NCBI GenBank assembly: GCA_027019165.1
Contig: JALUXC010000002.1
Span: 62,001 to 126,000 of the forward strand
Length of the DNA: 64,000 nucleotides
Reading direction: 5' to 3'
Source: Pseudophaeobacter sp.
Lineage (GTDB): Bacteria > Pseudomonadota > Alphaproteobacteria > Rhodobacterales > Rhodobacteraceae
Positions within the stretch are counted from its first letter, which is position 1, and each line of letters begins with the position of its first letter. Of the stretch, positions 26,234 to 35,610 are shown one piece after another. Position numbers and translations under genes: made by a program. A model generated the notes under the pieces. The model worked only from the letters and a program-made list of their open reading frames with translations. It made no database searches and was not told the origin of the DNA.

Positions 26234-27387
26234 GCCAGCTTCCCGACGGTCGCTATGTCGACGACGCCCCCTTTGACCCCGAGCAATCCATCCGCGAACT
26301 GGAGCGCAAGGATCTCGACGCCCCCAACTGGGTGCTGATCTGGCGCAAGTTCAAGACCCACCGGCTGGGCCTCATCTCGGGCGCCTTCCTGCTCTTTTGC
26401 TACCTGATGCTGCCCTTCGTCGGCTTCATCGCGCCCTATGGCCCAAATGAACGTCATAGCGAGCATCTTTATTCGCCGCCGCAAAGCATCAACCTGTTCC
26501 ATGAGGGCGAATTCCTCGGGCCCTTCATCTATCCGATGACCTCCGAGGCCAATATGGAAACCTTCCAGTGGGAGTTCAAACCGGACTATGAGAACCCCAT
26601 GCGGCTCAAGTTCTTTTGCGAAGGAAAATCTTATCGCATTGCGGGGCTGATCGAGGCCGACACCCACCTGTTCTGCCCGCCGCAAGCGGATGTGCCCGTC
26701 TTCCTTTGGGGCTCTGACCGGCTGGGGCGCGATGTGTTCAGCCGCATCCTTTATGGGGCGCAACTGTCACTGACCGTGGGTCTGATCGGCATCACCGTGT
26801 CCTTTGTGCTCGGTATCTTCTTTGGCTCTGTCGCGGGCTATTTCGGCGGCAAGATCGACTGGGTCATCAACCGGGTGATCGAGATCCTGCGCAGCCTGCC
26901 AGAACTACCCCTGTGGCTGGCGCTCTCCGCTGCCGTGCCTTCGAACTGGTCGCCTGTGGCGGTATTTTTCATCATCTCGGTGATCCTTGGCATTCTGGAT
27001 TGGCCCGGTCTTGCGCGATCGGTCAGGGCCAAGTTCCTGTCTCTGCGTGAAGAGGAATACGTCCGCGCCGCCGAGATGATGGGCGCAACCTCGGGCCGGG
27101 TGATCCGCAAGCACCTCTTGCCGAACTTCATGAGCCACCTCATCGCCTCGGCCACGCTATCGATCCCCGCGATGATCCTTGGAGAGACGGCACTGTCTTT
27201 CCTCGGCCTTGGCCTGCGCGCGCCGGCGGTCAGCTGGGGCGTCATGCTGAACGATGCGCAGAACCTCGCCAATATCGAAATCTACTGGTGGACCGCCATT
27301 CCGATGCTGCCTATCGTCGTGGTCGTACTGGCCTTCAACTTCCTTGGGGATGGCCTCAGAGACAGTTTGGATCCCTACCAGCAATGA
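26230..27387 (+). CDS. Peptide ABC importer, permease (YejE-like)
   Basis: 385 residues. A long polar N-terminal part with a first membrane span (HRLGLISGAFLLFCYLMLPF) and a periplasmic loop is followed by the DppC-type domain (FLWGSDRLGRDVFSRILYGA and the coupling loop EEYVRAAEMMGATSGRVIRK). The extended N-terminus is typical of YejE rather than DppC. It overlaps the preceding permease and the following CoA-transferase by four bases each. Confidence 0.9.
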   Translation: MSQLPDGRYVDDAPFDPEQSIRELERKDLDAPNWVLIWRKFKTHRLGLISGAFLLFCYLMLPFVGFIAPYGPNERHSEHLYSPPQSINLFHEGEFLGPFIYPMTSEANMETFQWEFKPDYENPMRLKFFCEGKSYRIAGLIEADTHLFCPPQADVPVFLWGSDRLGRDVFSRILYGAQLSLTVGLIGITVSFVLGIFFGSVAGYFGGKIDWVINRVIEILRSLPELPLWLALSAAVPSNWSPVAVFFIISVILGILDWPGLARSVRAKFLSLREEEYVRAAEMMGATSGRVIRKHLLPNFMSHLIASATLSIPAMILGETALSFLGLGLRAPAVSWGVMLNDAQNLANIEIYWWTAIPMLPIVVVVLAFNFLGDGLRDSLDPYQQ

Positions 27388-28730
27388 CCCTGATTTCCGC
27401 CCTGCCCGACCCTGCGAGCTATCGTATCACTGGCAGCGGGGTTCGGCCCTCGGCCTTTGCGGTGACTGAGCTGGCCAACGCCAGCGTCGCCGCTGTCGGG
27501 ATGGAGCTGGCCCATTACATGCAGGCTGCAAACCTTGTGGCCGAGCCGCCCGCCGTGACCGTTGACCAGCGTCTTGCCTCGCTCTGGTTTGGCTACAGTT
27601 TCCGCCCCCAGGGCTGGGAGATGCCCGCGCTTTGGGACCCCATTGCAGGCGATTACCCTTGCGCCGACGGCTGGATCCGCCTGCATACCAACCTGCCGCA
27701 CCATCGCGCCGCGGCCCTCGCCGCGCTTGGCTGCGCGAACACCCCAGAGGCCGTGCGCGCCGCCGTTGCCACTTGGCTGGGCGATGATCTGGAGCGCGCC
27801 ATCGTGACGGGCGGCGGCGTCGCGGCCGCCATGCGCAGCCGCGATCAGTGGCTCTCGCATCCCCAAGGCATGGCCGTCTCCTCCGAGCCGCTGGTGCAAT
27901 GGACCGCGCCGCGTGATGTCCGCCCGCGGACCTTGCCCCGTGCCACAGAAACCCGACCTCTGGCCGGGCTCAAGGTGCTTGATCTCACCCGCGTTCTGGC
28001 GGGGCCCATTGCCACACGCACCCTGGCTGGTTTTGGCGCCGAAGTATTGCGGATCGATCCCCCCGATTGGGACGAACCCGGCGTGATCCCGGATATCTCA
28101 CTGGGCAAACGCATGACCATGCTTGACCTCAAATCGTCAGAGGGTCGTGCCCGCTTCGAAGCGCTTCTGGCCGGGGCCGACGTGTTGGTTCACGGCTACC
28201 GCCCCGGAGCGCTCGATGACCTTGGGTATGGCCAGGAGGCACGCGACCGGATCTCCCCGAACCGGGTCGAGGTCACGCTCAACGCCTATGGATGGACCGG
28301 CCCATGGGCCGGTCGGCGCGGCTTTGACAGCCTTGTGCAGATGAGTGCCGGAATTGCAGATACCGGCCGCGCCTGGGCAGACGCAAACAAGCCCACGCCC
28401 CTGCCGGTGCAGGCGCTGGATCACGCCACCGGCTATCTGATGGCCGCCGCCGTCCTGTCGGCTCTGCGCGAGGCAATCCATCACGGCAAGACGCCCCAGG
28501 CGCGCCTGTCCCTTGCCCGCACGGCCGAACTTCTGGCCAGCCTGCGCCCCTCCGCAACCGGACCTCGGATCACACGCAGTGAGGATGGCGACTACGCACC
28601 GACCATTGAGGCGTCGGGCTGGGGTCCGGGGCTGCGACTGAAGCCGCCTCTCGCGCTTGCCAATACGCCGATGCACTGGGAGCTGCCTGCGGCAAAGACC
28701 GGTTCATCCTCAGCCCACTGGACGCTCTGA
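27384..28730 (+). CDS. CaiB/BaiF-family CoA-transferase with permuted domain order
   Basis: 448 residues. The standard class III N-terminal motif (PLAGLKVLDLTRVLAGPIATRTLAG) appears only at about residue 197, followed by GADVLVHGYRPGALDDLG and RRGFDSLVQMSAGI with the aspartate equivalent to the catalytic residue. The first half (DYPCADGWIRLHTNLPHHRA through RSRDQWLSHPQGM) resembles the small domain that normally comes after this core; compare the canonical relative at 55124-56227. ATGA overlap with the peptide permease indicates coupled translation. A CoA-transferase activity on an imported acid is an inference; substrates are unknown. Confidence 0.75.
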   Translation: MTLISALPDPASYRITGSGVRPSAFAVTELANASVAAVGMELAHYMQAANLVAEPPAVTVDQRLASLWFGYSFRPQGWEMPALWDPIAGDYPCADGWIRLHTNLPHHRAAALAALGCANTPEAVRAAVATWLGDDLERAIVTGGGVAAAMRSRDQWLSHPQGMAVSSEPLVQWTAPRDVRPRTLPRATETRPLAGLKVLDLTRVLAGPIATRTLAGFGAEVLRIDPPDWDEPGVIPDISLGKRMTMLDLKSSEGRARFEALLAGADVLVHGYRPGALDDLGYGQEARDRISPNRVEVTLNAYGWTGPWAGRRGFDSLVQMSAGIADTGRAWADANKPTPLPVQALDHATGYLMAAAVLSALREAIHHGKTPQARLSLARTAELLASLRPSATGPRITRSEDGDYAPTIEASGWGPGLRLKPPLALANTPMHWELPAAKTGSSSAHWTL

Positions 28731-28754
28731 CCCCCGTTGCGACTGGGGGCTACC

Positions 28755-28840
28755 GCGCCGCGCATTCGCGCGGCGCCCGGCCCAACCCCAAGCGGGGCGC
28801 GCTTGCGCGGTCCGGCGCGGGGGCGGGAGCGCCCCCCTGC
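28755..28840 (+). repeat. REP-like GC-rich element, copy A
   Basis: A nine-base stem GCGCCGCGC/GCGCGGCGC (28755-28776, ATTC loop) is followed by GGCCCAACC, a small GCGC stem, and a last hairpin GGGGGC...GCCCCC (28819-28836). The same order occurs at 46868-46955 and, truncated and inverted, at 46662-46708. It sits between two convergent genes, so it may also terminate both. Confidence 0.6.
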
Positions 28841-28855
28841 CACGAACTTCTGGGC

Positions 28856-31249
28856 CTAGCGGTCGTCGCCAGAACCTTCGTTCACGTCCAGTAGATCCTC
28901 ATCAATCGCCGCTTGAACGGCGCCGGCCACGGCTTCCTTTTTCTGCGGTGTCATTCCGTCCGCCTGATCCTCTGCCAGCCGCACCGTAACCTCGCGGTGG
29001 GCGAACTTGATCCCTTCGCGCTCGAAAAGCTGGCGGATTTCCTCGTAGACCTTCTTGCGCACCAGCCATTGATCGCCCGGTTTGGTCATGAACTTGACCC
29101 GGATGATCATCGCCGAATCCTGCATTTCGATCACGCCCTGCGATTTCAAGGGCTGGATGAAATTGTCGCCAATCACCGGATCGCTCAGCAGCTGTTGTCC
29201 CAGTTTCTTGATCAGCTTGCGGACTTTTTCCACGTCGGTGTCATAGGTCACGCGCAGGGGCAGCTTCATCATCACCCAATCGCGCGAATAGTTGGTCAGC
29301 ACCCGGATTTCGCCAAAGGGAATGGTATGCAGCGCGCCAAGGTGATGGCGCAGCTGAAAGGAGCGGACCGAGATCTTCTCCACCGTGCCTTTTACATCGC
29401 CAATGTCGATGTATTCGCCCTTGCGGAACGCATCATCCACCAGAAAGAACGCGCCCGAGAAAATGTCCCGCACCAGCGTCTGAGAGCCAAATCCAACCGC
29501 CAGACCGACGACACCAGCGCCGGCGAACAGCGGGCTGACGTTGATACCCAGTTCCATCAGAACAATCAGGATGATCGAGACCAGGACCACCGCCAGGATC
29601 GCGCCCCGAAACAGCGGCAGCAGCGTTGCAAGACGGCTCGCACCGCCCGCACCGCCCTCATCGCCCAATTCGGCTTCTGTCTGATCGCCGACCTCCTCGT
29701 CGATCTTCCCATCGATCCAGATGCGGGCCACGTTGTAGACGACATATCCAATAAACAGGATCACCACGATATCGTAGAACCGGTCGATGGCCGAATCCTC
29801 GATCCAGTCGATATCCGGGTTCCAGACATAGAACAGCGCAATTGCCCCCATGACAAAGGCCAGGATGCCCGCAACCCTGCGCGCAAGGTCTTCGAACGTC
29901 GCGATAGGGTGACGTGCGCGCGCAGATGCAGCCATATCTTCAGGATCTTCCAGACCCTCGCCATCCGCAGTATCGCCGTCGTCCTCCATGGTCTGCTGCG
30001 GCAGGCGCCGCCTGCCTGCATAGACCTCGATGCCGTAGTTGATGACGCCATAGACCACCAGGATCGAGGTCAGCACCATATAGGTGCCGATCATCAGCGG
30101 AATGGAGACATCCCGCTCCAGCACCAGATCGAAGGCGAGCTGCAACCACCCAAAGGCGATATAGGCCACCACGGCTGGCGCCCAGGCCAGGGACAGAACA
30201 CGCAACAGCCACGAGCATTCCTCTGCCGGGCGGCCTGCCCGGATCGCGCCAGTAATGGCGCGGGCATTGAAGGCCACCAATGCTAGGTTGCCAACCACCC
30301 CAACAAGCGCCAGCGCGCCATAGACCACCGCATAGACGTTGTAGTTGAGGCCAAAATCCCCAACCCATGAGGCAAAAATGATGGTCGAGATATCATAGGT
30401 GGCCAGCACTGACGCCCATATATAGAGCCGCTTGGCATCGCGATCCGAAAACACCGGAATCCGGTATTGGCTCAGATAGGGCGACAACACCATGCGCCAG
30501 AGGTCGGAGATGGTCCGCGACAGGAAGAAGGCCGTATAGATTGCCAGAACCGTAAACCGGATCGAAGCATCGCCGGACGGGCCAAAGATCAGGAAAGAGG
30601 CCAGAAGCGCGACGACCATCGAAAAGATCGTTCCGCCAACGCCCAAAAAGAAGCGAAACACCAGAAACGGCATCTTTTCCTTGTAGCCCTCGGGCTGCTC
30701 TTTGGAGCGGGCGACCACATAGTGCACCGCAAATCGCTTTCCGTAGACCTCACCGGCCAGCCAGCGCCCAATCAACAGGAACAACAAGCTCCAGAACAGC
30801 AGCTCGACATAGGTCATGATCCGCCCGTCCGGGCTGGTCTGGCGCAGAATGTATTTCATCTCAAAGACGGAATAGGGCAGCGCCTCCAGCCTGCTGCGCA
30901 ATTCATCTCGGAAGACATCCATCTCGGACTGGGCCTTCATCAGCATCGAGGCGCCTTCCATCTTGTCGGCGACCGAAGGGTCCTGGTCATCCCCTCCGGT
31001 GCCTTCCAGGTGGGCACCGCTGCCATCGACGATGATCACGCCAACGCCCTTTTCGGCGGCCAGCTCGATGGCCCGCGCGAAAGGATCGTTGTCTGGTTCT
31101 GCATCCGAGCTTGATGTCGTCTGGCTGCTCGCCTGACCGTATAGGAGCGTTTGCGCCTGAGATCTGGCAGGCGCAACGACCATCATCACAAAAACCAAGA
31201 GGAAGGCAGGAAAAACTCGGCCAAACTCGCGAAGAGCGCGCAACATCAT
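28856..31249 (-). CDS. Large MscS-family mechanosensitive channel
   Basis: 797 residues. A signal peptide (about 1-32, ending RSQAQT) is followed by a periplasmic region (to about 140), a series of roughly ten hydrophobic spans, a cytoplasmic acidic linker, and the MscS core near residue 580. There the pore helix AGVVGLAVGFGSQTLVRDI is Gly/Ala-rich as in MscS, followed by the beta domain (YIDIGDVKGTVEKISVRSFQLR) and the C-terminal alpha/beta cage. The architecture resembles YbiO/YnaI-type extended channels. Its role is turgor release on osmotic downshift. It is alone, divergent from the glycosyltransferase operon. Confidence 0.88.
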   Translation of the reverse strand: MMLRALREFGRVFPAFLLVFVMMVVAPARSQAQTLLYGQASSQTTSSSDAEPDNDPFARAIELAAEKGVGVIIVDGSGAHLEGTGGDDQDPSVADKMEGASMLMKAQSEMDVFRDELRSRLEALPYSVFEMKYILRQTSPDGRIMTYVELLFWSLLFLLIGRWLAGEVYGKRFAVHYVVARSKEQPEGYKEKMPFLVFRFFLGVGGTIFSMVVALLASFLIFGPSGDASIRFTVLAIYTAFFLSRTISDLWRMVLSPYLSQYRIPVFSDRDAKRLYIWASVLATYDISTIIFASWVGDFGLNYNVYAVVYGALALVGVVGNLALVAFNARAITGAIRAGRPAEECSWLLRVLSLAWAPAVVAYIAFGWLQLAFDLVLERDVSIPLMIGTYMVLTSILVVYGVINYGIEVYAGRRRLPQQTMEDDGDTADGEGLEDPEDMAASARARHPIATFEDLARRVAGILAFVMGAIALFYVWNPDIDWIEDSAIDRFYDIVVILFIGYVVYNVARIWIDGKIDEEVGDQTEAELGDEGGAGGASRLATLLPLFRGAILAVVLVSIILIVLMELGINVSPLFAGAGVVGLAVGFGSQTLVRDIFSGAFFLVDDAFRKGEYIDIGDVKGTVEKISVRSFQLRHHLGALHTIPFGEIRVLTNYSRDWVMMKLPLRVTYDTDVEKVRKLIKKLGQQLLSDPVIGDNFIQPLKSQGVIEMQDSAMIIRVKFMTKPGDQWLVRKKVYEEIRQLFEREGIKFAHREVTVRLAEDQADGMTPQKKEAVAGAVQAAIDEDLLDVNEGSGDDR

Positions 31250-31473
31250 GATAGGGAGATCCTCGTAAATCTGCCCAGCAGGTTAGCCAGCCGTCACCAA
31301 AGGTGCAATTGCCTGTGCGCAACAGTGGCGCAGAGTCTGATGCCCCTGCCGGTGACTCCCCCGCGGGGACATGGCATTTTCCCTCCAAACGGGACCATAT
31401 AGACCAATCGCCCTTGATTTCAGCGTCTGGCTATTGCACCACCCCCTATGATCCACCTGTTTCGGGCGACCCA

Positions 31474-32700
31474 ATGAAAGACCAGACCAGCGCAATGCCC
31501 GAGAGGGACAGCGGCACACGCAGCCCGCGTGTCATGCTATACAGCCATGACACCTTTGGGCTGGGTCATCTGCGCCGCTCACGAGCACTGGCGGGTGCGA
31601 TCACAGCTGCAGATCCCTCGGCTTCGGCGCTGATCCTCACAGGATCGCCCGTCGCGGGGCGCTTTGCCTTCCCCAGCCGCGTCGATCACATGCGCCTGCC
31701 CGGCGTGATCAAGCGCAGCGACGGCAGCTACGCCTCGCGCACCATGGGAATGAGCATCGAGGAAACCACTGAACTGCGATCGGGCCTCATCCGCTCCATG
31801 GCGCAGCAATATGATCCCGATGTGCTGATCGTCGACAAAGAGCCGACCGGATTTCGCGGCGAGTTGATGCCTGCGCTGGACTGCCTGCGCAGCCGGGGCC
31901 GCTGCAAGCTGGTCCTGGGCCTGCGCGATGTGCTGGACGAGCCCGAGGTGCTGGCCGCTGAATGGGCACGCAAAAATGCCGTTCCTGTGGCCGAGGGCTA
32001 CTATGATGAAATCTGGGTCTACGGGCTGCGCTCGGTCTATGATCCGACGCAAGGGTTGGAGCTCTCGGCAGAGGCCCGCGCCCGCATGCACTGGACAGGG
32101 TATCTACGCCGTGATCTGGGCGAAATCGGCACCCCACCCGAGCAACCTTACGTTCTGATCACACCCGGCGGCGGCGGCGATGGCGCAATGATGGTGGATC
32201 TGGTTCTCTCTGCCTATGAGCAGGACCCTGAGCTCAATCCCCGCGCCATTCTGGTTTACGGCCCCTTCCTGTCCGGCGAGACTCGAGACGCCTTCGAGGC
32301 CCGTGTCGCCGCCCTCGATGGGCGGGTAACCACGGTCGGGTTCGAAAGCCGGATCGAAACCCTGTTTGCCGGGGCCTGCGGCGTGGTCTGCATGGGGGGC
32401 TACAACACCTTTTGCGAGGTACTGTCCTTTGACAAGCCCGCCGTGATCGTGCCCCGTACCACCCCCCGGCTGGAACAATGGATTCGCGCCAGCCGCGCCG
32501 AAGAGCTGGGCCTTGTCGCCATGCTTGATGAGACCCGTGACGGCTGGACACCGGGCGCCATGATCCGTGCCATCCGCGCGCTGAGACACCAGCCCTGCCC
32601 TTCTGCCGCATTTGGTGCGGGATTTCTGGACGGGCTGGACTATGTCACTCACCGGGTGAGCGCACTGTTGGAAGCCGCGCCACGAAAGGCCGCTGAATGA
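31474..32700 (+). CDS. MurG-like glycosyltransferase
   Basis: 408 residues from the ATG at 31474 (an in-frame ATG at 31495 is possible). The GT-B fold is indicated by an N-terminal RVMLYSHDTFGLGHLRRSRAL motif resembling the MurG glycine loop and a C-terminal donor-binding region (GGGGDGAMMVDLVL; then CGVVCMGGYNTFCEVLSF and PAVIVPR), the usual nucleotide-sugar site. First gene of a seven-gene operon; its stop overlaps the next start. Donor, acceptor and product are unknown. It shares the GxGHLxRS and MGGYNT features with the MurG-like protein at 35607-36743. Confidence 0.8.
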   Translation: MKDQTSAMPERDSGTRSPRVMLYSHDTFGLGHLRRSRALAGAITAADPSASALILTGSPVAGRFAFPSRVDHMRLPGVIKRSDGSYASRTMGMSIEETTELRSGLIRSMAQQYDPDVLIVDKEPTGFRGELMPALDCLRSRGRCKLVLGLRDVLDEPEVLAAEWARKNAVPVAEGYYDEIWVYGLRSVYDPTQGLELSAEARARMHWTGYLRRDLGEIGTPPEQPYVLITPGGGGDGAMMVDLVLSAYEQDPELNPRAILVYGPFLSGETRDAFEARVAALDGRVTTVGFESRIETLFAGACGVVCMGGYNTFCEVLSFDKPAVIVPRTTPRLEQWIRASRAEELGLVAMLDETRDGWTPGAMIRAIRALRHQPCPSAAFGAGFLDGLDYVTHRVSALLEAAPRKAAE

Positions 32701-33941
32701 ACCCTGCCCGCCCGCCGCTTGCGGTTCTGGTCAAAGGCTGGCCGCGCCTGTCCGAGACCTTCATCGCCCAGGAACTTGTCGCGCTTGAGGCCGCCGGTCA
32801 CGCGTTCGAGATCTGGTCCCTGCGTTATCCCACGGATGTGAAACGCCACCCCCTGCATGATCGGCTCCAGGCGCAGGTCAACTACCTGCCGGAATACCTC
32901 TATCAGGAGCCGGAGCGTGTCTGGCGCGCCCGCGAGACTGCGCAAACCCTGCCGGGCTATGCCGAGGCCCGTCGGATCTGGCGCGCCGACCTGCGCCGCG
33001 ACCTCAGCCGCAACCGCATCCGCCGCTTTGGTCAGGCCTGCGTGCTGGCTGCCGAAATGCCCGAAAGCGTGCTGGGGCTCTATGCGCATTTCCTGCACAC
33101 ACCTTCGTCGGTGGCGCGTTATGCAGCGATCATGCGCGGTCTGCCGTGGAGCTTTTCCGCCCATGCCAAGGACATCTGGACCTCCCCCGATTGGGAGATC
33201 CGCGAAAAACTCTCATCCACCGAATACGGCGCCAGTTTTGGCGCCACCTGCACCGCCTTTGGCGCAAAGCACCTGCGTGAGATGTCCGATGATCCGGCCC
33301 GCATCGATCTGATCTACCATGGCCTTGACCTCAGCCGCTTTCCTGCCCCGCCCGAGCGCATCTGGCGCAAAGCGAACGATCCCCTGCGCCTGATGTCGGT
33401 TGGGCGGCTGGTCGAAAAGAAGGGCTTTGACCGGCTGATCGAAGCGCTGGCGCTGCTGCCTGCGGATCTGGATTGGCACTGGACCCATATCGGCGGCGGC
33501 GGGCTGGGTGATCTCTTGCAAGGCATGGCCGAGGACGCAGGCGTTGCGGACCGCATCACCTGGCGCGGGGCCTGTGATCAGCCCGAGGTGATCGAGGCGA
33601 TGCGTCAAAGCGATATCTTCGTCCTGCCCAGCCGTGTTGCGGCAGATGGCGACCGCGACGGGCTGCCGAATGTGCTGATGGAGGCCGCCTCACAGCGTCT
33701 GCCGATCCTGTCGACGCCGGTTTCCGCCATCCCAGAATTCATCGACAGTGGTACCCATGGTCTGCTGAGCGAAGACGCGCCCAAGGCGCTGGCTGCCGCG
33801 ATCTGCGATCTGGCGAATGATCCGGGCAAGACCGCTGAAATGGCCGAGGCGGCGCTGATGCGCCTACGTCAGGAGTTCGGCATGGATCCCGGCATTGCGC
33901 GCCTGTCAGAGCGGCTCAACGCCATGCTGAACGGCGCATGA
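32697..33941 (+). CDS. GT4-like glycosyltransferase
   Basis: 414 residues. N-terminal acceptor half (LVKGWPRLSETFIAQELVAL) and C-terminal donor half with RLMSVGRLVEKKGFDRLIEAL, the conserved GGGGLGDLL and DIFVLPSRVAADGDRDGLPNV where the last E of the EX7E motif is found (LMEAA). Family members build exopolysaccharide, capsule or glycolipid chains. It overlaps the genes on both sides by four bases. Confidence 0.85.
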   Translation: MNPARPPLAVLVKGWPRLSETFIAQELVALEAAGHAFEIWSLRYPTDVKRHPLHDRLQAQVNYLPEYLYQEPERVWRARETAQTLPGYAEARRIWRADLRRDLSRNRIRRFGQACVLAAEMPESVLGLYAHFLHTPSSVARYAAIMRGLPWSFSAHAKDIWTSPDWEIREKLSSTEYGASFGATCTAFGAKHLREMSDDPARIDLIYHGLDLSRFPAPPERIWRKANDPLRLMSVGRLVEKKGFDRLIEALALLPADLDWHWTHIGGGGLGDLLQGMAEDAGVADRITWRGACDQPEVIEAMRQSDIFVLPSRVAADGDRDGLPNVLMEAASQRLPILSTPVSAIPEFIDSGTHGLLSEDAPKALAAAICDLANDPGKTAEMAEAALMRLRQEFGMDPGIARLSERLNAMLNGA

Positions 33942-35026
33942 ACGGCGGCAGCGGCAAACACATCGCCTTCTATGCGCCGATGAAGTCGCCGCGCAGCCCG
34001 GTGCCCTCGGGCGACCGGGAGATCGCCCGCAATCTGATGGATGTGATCGCGGCAGGCGGCGCCGAGGCCGATCTGGTCAGCGAGACGCGTCTTTACGAAA
34101 AACACGGCGATGCAGAACGGCAGGCAGAGCTACGAGAGGTGGCCCGGCAGGAGGTCCGGCGCCTGCTGGACGAGATGCCGCAGGTCGATCTCTGGGTCAC
34201 CTATCACAACTACTACAAGGCGCCTGATCTGATCGGCCCCGAGGTTGCCCGGGCCCGTGGCATTCCTTACGTACAGATCGAAAGCACCCGCGCCACCAGC
34301 CGCCTGACCGGCCCCTGGGCGGGCTTTGCAAAGGCGGCGCATGATGCGGCCGATGCGGCCGATGTCATTTTCTACTTCACCGCCAATGACCTGATCACGC
34401 TGGAGCGAGAGCGCTTTGGCTCTCAGGCGCTCGTGCACCTGCCCCCCTTCCTGCCGCAGACCGAACTGCCCGAACCCTCGCACCTGAACGGCCCGATGCT
34501 GAGCGTCGGCATGATGCGCGCGGGGGACAAACTGGCCTCCTACAGCATCATCGCACAAACGCTGGCGCATCTTGATGGCGACTGGCAGCTCGAAATTGCA
34601 GGCGACGGTCCAGCGCGTCACGACGTCGAAACCCTGATGGCGCCTTTCGGAAGCCGCGTGCGCTTGCTCGGCCAGTTGGACCGTGACGGCCTCAGCGCCG
34701 CATACAGCCGCGCCAGCCTGTTCCTTTGGCCCGGCGTGAATGAGGCTTTTGGCATGGCCTACCTTGAGGCACAGGCCCATGGGCTGCCCGTTGTGGCACA
34801 GGACCGCCCCGGCATGCGCGATGTTCTGGCGCCGGGGACCTATCCGGCACCGGATGAGGGCGCACAGGCGCTGGCGGTTCAAATCGATGCGCTCCGGGCC
34901 GATCCCGATCTACGAGCGCGGCGCGGCGCCACGGCTCGCGCGATGATCTCGCTAAACCACCTGGCGCCCGCCGCCACCACCCGCTTCTGGGATGCCGTGG
35001 CGCCCCTGCTGGAGGACCGCCCATGA
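33938..35026 (+). CDS. GT4-like glycosyltransferase
   Basis: 362 residues. The N-terminus has HIAFYAPMKSPRSPVPSGDREIARNL, a pattern seen in glycan chain transferases. The C-terminal half shows WQLEIAGDGPARHDVETLM and LFLWPGVNEAFGMAYLEAQAHGLPVV, the donor-binding region with the EX7E glutamates. It overlaps its neighbours by four bases each way. No donor sugar can be assigned from sequence alone. Confidence 0.85.
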   Translation: MNGGSGKHIAFYAPMKSPRSPVPSGDREIARNLMDVIAAGGAEADLVSETRLYEKHGDAERQAELREVARQEVRRLLDEMPQVDLWVTYHNYYKAPDLIGPEVARARGIPYVQIESTRATSRLTGPWAGFAKAAHDAADAADVIFYFTANDLITLERERFGSQALVHLPPFLPQTELPEPSHLNGPMLSVGMMRAGDKLASYSIIAQTLAHLDGDWQLEIAGDGPARHDVETLMAPFGSRVRLLGQLDRDGLSAAYSRASLFLWPGVNEAFGMAYLEAQAHGLPVVAQDRPGMRDVLAPGTYPAPDEGAQALAVQIDALRADPDLRARRGATARAMISLNHLAPAATTRFWDAVAPLLEDRP

Positions 35027-35610
35027 TCCGTCTCGCCCTCTTGCGCCATGGTCATACCGAGTGGAACCGAGCGGGCCGCATCCAGGGACGCAGCGACATC
35101 CCTCTGGACAACGCAGCGCGCGAGGAACTGGCCGCACAGGCCCTGCCCGCCCCGTGGGATCGGGCGGATCTGTGGTCCAGCCCGCTTTTTCGCGCTGCGG
35201 AAACCGCCCGGCTGGTGGCAGGGCGCGCGCCTGAAACAGCGGATGAACTCATCGAAATGGACTGGGGCGGTTGGGAAGGTCTGCGCGGTCTGGATCTCAA
35301 GGCCGACCCAAACAGCGGCTTTTGCGATATCGAGCATTGGGGCTGGGACTATCGCCCCCCCGGGGGCGAAACCCCGGCCGAGGTCTGGGCGCGCATCGAG
35401 CCTTGGCTTGAACGTCTGACGCGCGACACCGTTGCCGTCTGTCATATCGGGATCATGCGGATGATCCTCGCCCGCGCCCATGGCTGGGACTTCGACGGCC
35501 CCGCGCCCTTTCGGATCAAACGCAACCGGCTCTTTGTGGTGGAGATCGACGGCGCGCGCCTTACCCCCCTGCCCGAGCCGGTCCGCCTGATCCCGAAGGA
35601 GGCGCCATGA
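35023..35610 (+). CDS. Histidine phosphatase family protein
   Basis: 195 residues with the RHG phosphohistidine motif (LALLRHGHTEWNRAGRIQG) at the N-terminus, the WSSPLFRAAETARLV segment, the acidic EMDWGGWEGL region and the second histidine (VAVCHIGIMRMIL). The set resembles alpha-ribazole/sugar phosphatases of the PhoE/CobC group. Inside a glycosyltransferase operon it may dephosphorylate a sugar phosphate or remove a product. No substrate can be named. Confidence 0.85.
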   Translation: MIRLALLRHGHTEWNRAGRIQGRSDIPLDNAAREELAAQALPAPWDRADLWSSPLFRAAETARLVAGRAPETADELIEMDWGGWEGLRGLDLKADPNSGFCDIEHWGWDYRPPGGETPAEVWARIEPWLERLTRDTVAVCHIGIMRMILARAHGWDFDGPAPFRIKRNRLFVVEIDGARLTPLPEPVRLIPKEAP

